NCBI GenBank assembly: GCA_013399855.1
Contig: VXAY01006690.1
Coordinates: 971,667-1,035,666, forward strand
Direction of reading: 5' to 3'
Length of the DNA stretch: 64,000 bases
From: Oxyruncus cristatus
Lineage: Eukaryota; Chordata; Aves; Passeriformes; Cotingidae
The first letter of the stretch is position 1, and each line of letters opens with the position of its first letter. The translations under genes were made by a program, and so were the position numbers. This document shows positions 52,001 to 64,000 of the stretch, one piece after another. The notes under the pieces were generated by a model, which worked only from the letters and a program-made list of their open reading frames with translations, made no database searches and had not been told where the DNA came from.

Positions 52001-55000
52001 ATGTGCAAGGCAGTGTCCTGAACAGTGACTGCAACAAAACCTCTTGGCTTTCAAACAGTATTTTCTGATGAGATATTTGCACTAATTTTTGGTTTAAAAC
52101 TCCCACCAAAAAAAAACCCTTTCTTTAGCATAAATTATATTTTTTGCTTAGAAGATATTGAAAACAGATTTCCTACTTGCCCACAGAGAGTTTTTTGGTA
52201 CATTATTTAAGAAAACTTGGAGAGCTTATACTGTTCCAAACTGTCCTGCATATGATTTAAAGATTAATAACTTCCTCTGTTTGTTTCAATAACAATTCCT
52301 TCCCTTTTTTTCTCTTTTTCTTTACCACCCATTTTATTCCATGCACTGAGACTTTAAGCCAACATACTGGATAACTGTTTCATTGTGAAAAAGAGTTGGT
52401 TAGTAGAAAAACATTGTATGAAAAATATTGGGTCAAACAAAATGTCTGACATCTGCATTAAGCTATTTCTTATTGAAAGGCTCAAAAGTAATACTTTATT
52501 GTGCTTTCAATTTTTTTTTTTATTCTTTAAAAACAAAATGTAGATTTTCCTACCATACTGAAAAACATGATTTAGGAATTTAGACATTTTTATCACTGAT
52601 AAGTATTCAGGAGAACTAAGGTTTCTCTTAAGTAATAGTTGTCATTGGTATCATGTGTTAGAGGTGAAACTGGTTTAATACACCAATGGGAGTCCGTATT
52701 ACCAGACTGTGATGCTGCAAAAGAAAACTTATACAAAGAAACAAAAGCTTATCAGGAATAATATTCTATCAGCAAAGATGGACTAATCCACTCCCATATA
52801 TATTTACCATCCTCAAAACTAATTTGAGAAATAAAAAAAAAAAAAGAAAATATTTCAAATACGAAAATTTAACACAGTTATACACAATTTTGCACATCGA
52901 TGTACACAACTGTAATTTTAGATAGTTGGAATTCCCTACTGTACCTAGTTTTTTTTCTACTCGAGTATTGACATAATGATACTTTTGCCAAAAATACTTT
53001 AGTTTCTTATAAAGTAAACAAAAAATGGTGATATAAGATCCTAAGCTACCACAGATACAAGCCATTTCAGTAAGAAAAAAAAATGAAACAAGCAAAAGCT
53101 AAAACATCTCGATTTCTGACATTAGATAATTGAGAGCATACTCTTAATCCATGTAAACAGCACTGTAAATGAAAACAGATCCACTGTGAATGGGATTCTT
53201 TACAAAGGACCTTTGCATGCTTCTTCCTTCAGAGGATACAATACAAAAGGCAGATCTTTTGCCTGTTTATTTTGAAAGAAATTATATCCACTTTATTGGA
53301 ACAAGTATAAAGAACTTGAAAAAATTCACTCCAACTAGTCTGTCACAATAAATCAAGGATAATAAATACAAAATTCTGTTCAGTTGAATACTTGGTGTTC
53401 GCTTGTCAAGTAACTAGAAGTGTGGTGCATATTGATCTAGATGTCTCTATAAAATTATATTTATATCAAATACATATGTTCAGATGTCTTCCTGGTCTTT
53501 CTGCTTAGCATTCTGATTGTTCCTTCATCTGTTGGCCATCTAAATTCTTTGTGTCTATACCAGTAGCAGACTGCTACGGTTGAAGTAAACAGGTTCTTGT
53601 AAAGTCTAACAGGTTTTGCTCAATAAAGAATGGGTCTCAGTCTCATCTTCTTATTAAAAAAAAAAAAAAAAATTATTAAATGTTAACAGAGACTGTATAG
53701 ACTTGTGCTTTTCATGGTTTACCTAACATTACTCAAGATTCTGGTAATTCAGTTCAAAACTTTATGCATGTGCTTATGTGTCTTTCTCTTATTTCAATAT
53801 AAACTCCCCTCTCAGATTAATACTGTTAGAGTAATAAGTGCTGTGCATCCACAATTTGAAGTTTTTCTCTTTTTTTTTGACAGAAGACTTAAACCCAAGG
53901 ATGATGGTCCTCTGAGGATCAATTATTTAGCCAATGTGTATAGTTAGCCAGAATAATCTGTTATAAAATTATAACCATTAAAAAAACTTGCCTATTATTG
54001 CATACATAAAAAAAAAGCAAAGGCTGAGAACCACTCTTTTAGAATGGACACTTCTGGACCAGAAAAAGACACAGAAGATTAATTTTTAAAACAATAACTC
54101 TAGTGGACAGGAAATTACAATGTGTTACTACTGAAAGTTTTTGCGTTAATCATTTGTCCCTGTGAAGAGAGAGCATAAATTACTCTGAAATCAAGACATG
54201 GGATTTATTAAAAAAAAAAATTCATCTTTAAGTTTATTCCTCAATCTGATTGTCCCATTAGGATCTATAAATTTTCTAGTACAAAGGAGATTATGGTAGA
54301 AAATATTAAAGGATATATCACATTGACTGTCAAGTGTATAAAATCCCAGCATCTTTAACATTTCTTCTCCTACAACTGTTTGTTTCATTTTTCTCTTTAC
54401 TTCTGAAGGAATAAAAATTTCAAAAGTTTTGAAGTCACCAAGAAGCCAAAAACCTTCAAATATGTATCAATATTTAAAGTATATAAGCATCTGACTAGAC
54501 TGTCACAGGAGATGTAACTGCAGCATGTGAGAACATGTCTGAGGTACCTTTAATTTCTGTAAATTGGACATGATAGCTTCAGCTGTAAACTATTTAGGAA
54601 CCAGAGTGAACTCAGGCAGCCTATTCTGAAGCTGCTGTGATTAATTCTATCAGAAACTATCTGTTCATTCCAGTAGGTACCATGCCTTTGGATTCTCTTA
54701 AATGGTGAGTAAAGAAAAAGGGGTTAGTTAATACCAGTTAAACACTGAAACAGCCACATTGAGTATATGGTATACAGTATAGATTAGTGGAACAGCACTG
54801 GGTCATACATTAGATTAACACAAATGGGAAATTGTTAATGTCAGGCATTTGAAAGTTACTTCTGACGCAAATATAAAACTACTTTGTGACCAATATAAGT
54901 ATGTGAAATTAAGAACCAAGAAGGAATCCTTTCAAATTCTCTCTCAAACATAAAGCTGATAATGACTGACAAGCACACAATACCCTAATGAGCTGTGAAT

Positions 55001-57300
55001 TATTACAGCTATGATACTATATAAAGTGTACTTATACAAATCCAGGTTTCAGTCTTGCTCAGTGAATACTGGTGGGGTGTCACTGGCAACCTTTATCAGA
55101 AACTGTTTGTGAAGCACATAGAAATAGTAGAGAAGAATTCACTTACATGGGCCTCAAATATTTTATGGCCACCGAAGTGAGATTTCTCCTAGAGAGCAGG
55201 CTGACAGAGTGTATTTCAGATACTTTAATCCAGGATAAATAGCACACTCCTTTGTTTAAACTGTACATTAGAGCTTGCATCTGTTTGTAATGGCATGCTA
55301 TCACGTGATTCACTCTAGGCTGCTTTGCTTATTTAAACTCCTTTGCTCAGCTACAGCTAAATGAGTTTATCTTACATTTTCATGATATAAGGAATTGCAC
55401 AATGTTTGTCTATAAAGGAAATTAAAAGTTACTATTCTTTTTTTGATGCATACCTCTGAATCTGCAATAATAAGATGAAAGCACAGTGATTTGTTTCTTC
55501 CAGGGTCTGGATTAGTTAAGAGGCTCCCACTGTAGCTTAAAGTAAAGGATGAATATTCATCCTTTCATTCAGTCTTCATGGCAATATTATCTAGAGTATT
55601 TCTGCTTTCATGAAAAATACCACAGCATTTAGGCATAACAGAGCTCAGAAATAAATAAATGAATAGTTCAATATAAATAGAAGTAAAAACTCTTTAATAG
55701 CATGCACAAGGAGTCCATACTGGAAAGCTTACAGTAAAATGCAGGAGTAATCTACACCTCCAGCATTAACAACTCAGTTGCAAATAGGCCTTAATCTACT
55801 GTTCTAATCCCTCCAAACCCTGGACTTCATTCTCGTAATATTTTGTATGGTAGATATCACACACACAAAATGCCCTGCTATTTTGAAAACAAATCAAAGT
55901 ACTTTCTGTTAAATACATTCCTTTTTTCCCACCATTACTCACTTTCAAACCACCTCGTGTTTTTTACATGCTTAAAGAGTCAAAAAATAATTAAATCCTT
56001 TGTAAGCAAAGTGGAAGTTAGGAATGGCTTTTAAGATTTTTGACCATTTCATCCATGGCCAGAGCCAATGCATTTCTATCCACAGAAATCAACTCAAAAA
56101 GTCATGACTCATTTTCTGCAACAGAACCTGAGTGAAAGCAAAAAACCTCTAAAACTTGCTGATCAGTTAATGACTTCTGCCATCTCACATTACATTCATT
56201 GGAATGTAAACACTTAGTCATGGACTGTGTAGTCTGTAGAATACAGTAGGTCAGCAGTTTTATAAAACAGATTCAGTCTTTCTTGGGTCAAAATTTGGAC
56301 AGCAACCACTGCTATTTGATGCCAAATCCAAAAGGTTTCTTTAAAAATTTTAGGAAGAGACAAAGAATTTTTACAACTTTAACTAGAAATATAAAATAGG
56401 TGCTGTTATTGGGACATATTATATTGGGACATTTATGTCATAATGTTATATGTCCCTTCCCACATTTCCTTTCTTACTTTCACAAGAATGGATATAGTTT
56501 AATAAGCACATGAAATTGAAAACAAAAGTTTGTCCTATTTCTTCTATCTGTCAGTCTATTTAACACTCATCAGATTTTCTTTATCACTAAGTGAAACTTC
56601 ATTTGAAACAGTGGGATTAGAAGAATGGCTAGCAGATGGGAAATAGAGACACCCCTGGGGATCATAATGTAATCCATGTCACATTCTCTTATTACATTCT
56701 CATACCACTGAAAAAATAATATCTTACATATCGTATCGAATTATTTAATATAATAATCTAATGTCACTTTCTTTGGAGCTATGCCTCTCATTACTGCAGC
56801 AAATGGACCTTTGCTTTGGATAAGCCTTAATTTTTTTTTCTAATTTTTAATGAAATTCAAATGTCTAATGAGTCCAAGATGGCCTGTCAACTTAAATTAT
56901 CTGTTTGTCTTTCTGTTTACCATATCTATCTGTCTACAGTTTTTATTTTTCTCTGTGAAGTTTAGTTATTGGATCCCATGTTTCCTTCTGGAAGGAATTT
57001 CTAACAGATGATTATTCCTGCTGATATGTTGATGATTTGTTAATTTATGGCTTGTAAACATAAGAAATCTGAAGAAATCTCTGGGAAGCAGAGCACATCG
57101 TGAGAGATGAGAAATGAGGTTTTAATAGCTTATAGAGTAAAGCACTGTGATTTCATTAAAATATAGTTTTTAATCCTACATACTAACTAAAATAATGCAT
57201 CTGGATATTTTATTTTTTTTTATGTTTTTTGAATGTGTGACAAAGTCTAGCATAAACATTTATTATTGTGCCAAGTCAAGAAGTTTATACATATGTGGAC

Positions 57301-57380
57301 AGAATCACAGAACGGTTAAGGCTGGAAGGGACCCCAGCAGGTCATCTGGTCCAACCTCCCTGCTCAAGCAGGTCATCCCT
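57301..57380 (-). mobile_element. CR1 LINE 3' end, short piece
   Basis: AGAATCACAGAACGGTTAAG, GCTGGAAGGGACC, GGTCATCTGGTCCAACCTCC and CTGCTCAAGCAGGTCA match a CR1 subfamily tail. It is the only CR1 noticed in the 13 kb intron. Confidence 0.85.
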
Positions 57381-59528
57381 CTCTCTGCCAATATGGGAAG
57401 CCACGTTCTACTTTCCGCCTTCATAAAGGGCAGAATTTGACAGCAGTTTTGCCTGAAAAAGGCATAAATATTTTAATCCATGGAATTAAAAGTCATTAAT
57501 TAAATGTAAAGACCGAAAAAAATCAGTAAGTTTTCCAGTCTCTCTGAGTTCATCATTTACAAATTTACAAATGCTCTTTCCATGTGCTTTCCAGAGCTTT
57601 GCACAAGCTGATCTATACACTAACATCTTCAACTGGAAAATACTTCACAGAATTAAAATCCAGTCTGATCATGTGACCACATGAATACAGAAATGAAACA
57701 AGAACCGTCTTGATTCTCAAGTAAACTAGTAAATGCAGAATAAAATTTTAATTATAAATTAGTAGAGGTAAAACAAATCTGAATCTTTAACCAAATTTCA
57801 TACTGCACCTCACTAATATGAATATTATAAACAAACCCAAGACTCTCTTGAAGAAAAGCCCCATCTCATAAGACTTATAGCCTGAACTTTATAGCTAAGA
57901 CCTTAGCTGGAGCACTTCAGGAAATCATCCAAAGACAAAATGATCACTGCCCCTTCCAGTCTTCCAGAGGTATGAATGCATGAACAAATGTGCAGGCTTA
58001 TTGCTACATTCTAACTCCATTAGTCTTTCAGCTATGGTGATAGTGGCAGACACCTTTCCATCCTTTTATGGTACTTCACTTTGAAAAACATTACTTTAAA
58101 ATGATCTCTTGAATACTAACTCATGAATTCCTCAGATAGTTTACAGAAAAAGCCTAAACAAAGGCAAATCAAAAGCTTTTAAAAAAAAAAGAGCTAAGTA
58201 TAGATAGGGTTTAAGGAAGCACTTGCTGGTCTCAAAATTTTTAAGAAAAATGGCTAAGAGGAAATATCATTATAAAGAATATTATGTGCAATAGCTACTT
58301 TATAAAAAAGTATTTCCCAAAACGTAAAATCATGTACTACAGAATTCACCCAGGGAAAAGAACAGGAAGAAGAACCAGTAGTGACTGAACTGCTTGTCAG
58401 AGAGAATAGAAAAGCTATGTAGGACTCAATGTGGAAAATACTGGAAGACACATCACTGTTATCCTAAGCTACCTCTTAGTTGTATTACAAAATAGTATTT
58501 TTTACAAGTCTGATTGCTTCTTATATCTGAATTTTGTTTCCCACTTGTGACTTAGTTTTTTATATATGTGTATGTTTATTATTAACTATTTTCTGTCTTG
58601 TAACTACAGCCCAGTTTTCTCTGTATCATCTGTATTTAATGATGACTGTAGCAAGAAGCAATTGTTTGTCTGTGCTGTGTATAACTAAACTGAAAAGGCC
58701 AGTTTTGCTTGTGTACTGATCATCTGATTCTGGTATATCAGGGCACACAGTAAAAACAGAGGCTTCTGATGAGCTGAAGAAGAAAAACAGTAAAAAACCA
58801 GCTGTTTATCAGTAATATCACTGCCTACAGAGCAACTCTCATTGCTTACAAATTTGTAATTCCAGACACAGATTGTTATCTTTTTTTTGGTAATTTGTTT
58901 TTTGTACTAGATTGTAATTGTGCCTAACTCATTACCCTACTTCTTCTTAAAGATGTATGTTTATTCTGAGTCATATTTTATATAGAAATATTGGAATGAA
59001 ATTTTGGTGTATATGCAACAGTGAGTACTGCTCTTGATTTAAAGGTGAAACTTCAATCAAAGACTATAAAAAAATTCTTGTTGTGTATTTTATGAGACTC
59101 TAGAAATACTGCAAAGCAGGATTTATAATTTAAATTTAAAATTTAAAAAATTCTCTGTGGACTTTCATAACATAACTAACCTAGTATCTACTAAATTTAA
59201 CCAGTGGTAACTGCATACTGCCCACAAACTACTTCTGTTTCCAAAGTCTGTATGTACGTGTCTCATCTAAGAGAGAAGTAAGATTCTTTACTGTTCCAAA
59301 TGCATCCTTTATTGTTTATGTGACCTTTGGAGACTTTATTGGCTGAAAAGCAAAATGAGATGTGAGATCAAACTCATTGGTGTGTTGATTATTTCTCTTC
59401 TTTAGTAAAAAGAGTTTGTATCAAGAATTCTTATGCACACATTCCATCTGCTTTGACAGTTACAATTTCATAGCAAGGGTCTCCTCAGTATTAAAAGTCA
59501 CGCAGTGCAATTCTCAAAACACGCGTAA

Positions 59529-59552
59529 TCGTAAGTTGATTTTAACTTACGA
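59529..59552. repeat. Perfect 9-bp inverted repeat
   Basis: TCGTAAGTT and AACTTACGA are perfect complements separated by GATTTT. Two CpG-containing arms are uncommon in this intron. Confidence 0.8.
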
Positions 59553-62004
59553 CCTAAATGTTTAATAAACATATAGAAACATGTTATTCCATGCACACAG
59601 ATTTTACAAGGCAGCATGTATAAACAAATATATAAATTCTACAAAGCAGGTTCCATGTATTTTTCTATTATTTAGAAAGTTAAAAAGTATACACATTTGC
59701 TATTTTAAGGGCTAAAACTATATCTTTTACCAAAACTCAGCTGTTTTCATATTGTACATGTATTTAATTTTATCTGGAAACTTTCTGACGATAGAAATAG
59801 AAAAACTGTAGTTTCTCATTATGTTTACTGCCAGAATCTATGCTTGGTTGCTCAGCTAAAGACCTTATATTGCTAATTACTACCACATGCCCGTATCCCA
59901 GGCAAAGGAAAACATATTGGTTCTGACAATCCATTCTCTCAACACTGAATTCGAAATGAAAACTTAAATTTTGGCCAAACATAACATTTCATCAATCTTG
60001 TTCTACTGACTGCAAAAGCAACATCAAACAAGGAGTGCTAATGGCTTTTCACTGTGCAGTTCCCAAGCTTAGATTCTCTGATGAAAGACCCACGTGAGCA
60101 AAGGACATCTTTAAACTACTTTGTAATTAATAAGTGAACTGGAAAACAATGCATAAAGTAAATTGAACAGTTTGTATGCTGGTGACAGAGCTGAGTTTCA
60201 AACAAATTATATGAGCAGTATAGATCAGCAGAGAAAGCACTGACAGAGTGAGATAAAAACAAACAGATACTGCAAATAAAAAAAGACAAAAAAAAAGTGA
60301 AAAAATAAAATTAAGCACGCCCCAAAGCTAGCAGAAGCCTGTAATCTGATGCTGAATTTTTCAGGATGTGGGGTTCTGACTGAAGATCAGGTCAAAATTT
60401 AGAGATATCTGAGCAATGCTGGGTACTAGTGACAATGTAGAAGGGGAGAGACTAAAACTGTATGTATAATAGTTTTAACCATATATCCTTCTGCTCTAAC
60501 TCCTTTGGAGCTTCAAAAACAGAGGTATATGTTCTGTATTTGAAAAACCTACTCTTTGAGAAACCAGGTAAGAATGCAAATACGAAACTGAGTCTATGAA
60601 ACTATGTCCCAAAAAACATTTCTGGCAATTCATGATACTATTCTTTCTCAGAAATAAATAAAGGTATTTTGTTAGTCTAGGTAAGTGATGGAAGTTTCCA
60701 ACACTGGTGTTTACAGTTTACCCTAGACATTTGAGGGTGTCTCAAAAATATTGAAGTTTACTGTCTAATTGCTTGAACAGACAATAGTATTCTAATTCTA
60801 AAACTTTGATTTATCTACCCAGTGATGTAAAACAGTACCCTAGAATCATCTCTGTGGGACATTTACAGTCTCTGCTACACAGAGAGGAGAAACAACTTCG
60901 CTAAACCATAATCCACTTTAATAAAATGTTGCAGGGTGATGATTTAAAAGGAACAAAGTAAAAAATTTTCTTAAAGTAAGGAGAGGGAAAATTAATTAGA
61001 TGTATTTCTTGCAGTACCTTCTTTATTTTATATGAAAAGGGCCCTCTGTATGAGTAGTCTTTCAGGGCAAATATATCTCTACCACTGAATGTCACAATGA
61101 TATGTAATGAAATGAAAGATGGCAACATTAAACGTGATATTGTGCTAGATCACATTATATGACCAACTACATCTAGTCCAGTAACGGCTATATCCCAGTG
61201 GGTCTAGATGCTGGGAATGCCAGAAAGAGCTGGTTTTAACTTGGTCATGAAAACAAAGTGGCTTTCAACAGAAATGTAATGAGCTAATGTGGTCCACTAA
61301 AATTTAACCTTTGCCACCAGGTAAAAATAGTGGTGTTTATGGGTTTGTTTTTTTAGCATACTATGTTGATATTAAGGCTACTGTCTGCTCTTCTTAGATT
61401 GAGTTTTTTACAGTGTGTGGAAGAGAATTGATTTAAAATCGATGTTCATACATCCTAAAATCATGAGTGTTTGCAATATCCACAGGAAGTGAAAAGACAA
61501 TGCATGAGAATCTGCTGATGGAACATCGAGAAACAGGGCTATCAGACTTCTTACATAGTCAGTCCAACAGACTAAACCGGTCAACTTAAATCTCCTATTT
61601 TACACTCCAGTAAAACCAAGTCTTCTAAAGAACTGAGTTGTCTGAAAATCATGTGAATTATCATTGTCACTTATTTAAGAGATAAACCACACGATAATCT
61701 GATGCCCAAAATAGATGAAGTGACAACTCAACCTTGTTCCAGAAGCTAACTGCATATGTAATAGCAGCACTTTTTACAAGATATGTTAGTGCAGTCTTAG
61801 TGGTATCCAGGTTCTCTGCAATTAGGGACAAAATGTTGTGACTTGTACCATAGCATAGCCCAGGTCTCTAATTATAGTGTGACAACTCTCCAGTGGTAAC
61901 ATCTGATGTCAAAGAATACAGCCTTATCAGCTGTGAGTCAGCTATTACCACATTCAGGGGCTCTTTAAAAGTCACACAACCACACCTGGTCTTTTTTGAC
62001 TTAC

Positions 62005-62096
62005 TTTCTGCCTCGAGTTGAGTTAAAAGTTCCGCCGTATTTCTTCCGATTAAGGATGAGAGCAGCAATTTCTGGCACGTAGCGAGCAAACATTGC
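62005..62096 (-). CDS. KCNMA1: KCNMA1 exon e9alt: mutually exclusive alternative S6/linker exon
   Basis: This exon is also 92 nt, with a CATGCATGTAG acceptor and a GTAAGT donor. It encodes [20 protein letters not shown] then [10 protein letters not shown] and two bases of the next lysine. Compared with e9 it keeps AMFA, YVPEI, NRKKYGG and GRK. It changes S317R, I323A, E324A, G327L and most of residues 335-340. The reading frame is open and the changes are those of a functional paralogous exon, not a decaying copy. A mutually exclusive slo1 exon 9 giving a neuronal channel with altered function has been described in mammals (recalled). Losing E324 removes half the inner charge ring, so a lower outward conductance is expected (inference). 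Confidence 0.95.

Positions 62097-64000
<1,904 letters not shown>

Noticed and set aside
52769..53095. 108-codon minus-strand open frame
   Set aside because: Phe/Leu/Tyr-rich translation of A-rich DNA with poly-A runs; no coding character.

Overview
The window is vertebrate nuclear DNA. It is AT-rich, mostly intronic, and carries scattered CR1 LINE copies. The CR1 copies and a few residue choices point to a sauropsid, most likely a bird (inference). No bacterial, phage or viral gene was seen.

The only supported protein-coding gene is KCNMA1 (Slo1, the BK large-conductance Ca2+- and voltage-activated K+ channel alpha subunit). It lies on the minus strand and runs through the whole window. Twelve coding exons can be placed at GT..AG boundaries with consistent phase. 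In transcript order (high to low coordinate) they encode the selectivity filter and pore (partial, cut by the window end), two alternative S6/C-linker exons, RCK1, and the start of the RCK1-RCK2 linker with the CKACH haem-binding motif. Exon names e8 to e18 are working labels. Residue numbers follow the common mouse Slo1 convention and fit every junction.

Layout: 63925-64000 e8; 62195-62286 e9; 62005-62096 e9alt; 48859-48969 e10; 46871-46976 e11; 45379-45461 e12; 43176-43245 e13; 41191-41346 e14; 30963-31072 e15; 27821-27889 e16; 15443-15529 e17; 8712-8788 e18. The rest is intron. It holds a decayed 2.3 kb CR1 element with endonuclease and reverse transcriptase remnants (9.4-11.7 kb), seven shorter CR1 pieces, microsatellites, several strong inverted repeats, and one 36-base assembly gap (33243-33278).

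The most interesting locus is the e9/e9alt pair. The two 92-nt exons are homologous, encode alternative versions of the inner pore and linker, and are separated by only 98 nt. That spacer contains two UGCAUG (RBFOX-type) hexamers in the transcript sense, one almost touching the e9alt 3' splice site. Including both exons, or neither, shifts the frame and meets a stop codon early in e10. A mutually exclusive slo1 exon 9 is already known in mammals, so the system itself is not new. The spacer layout and the frame trap are what can be read here.
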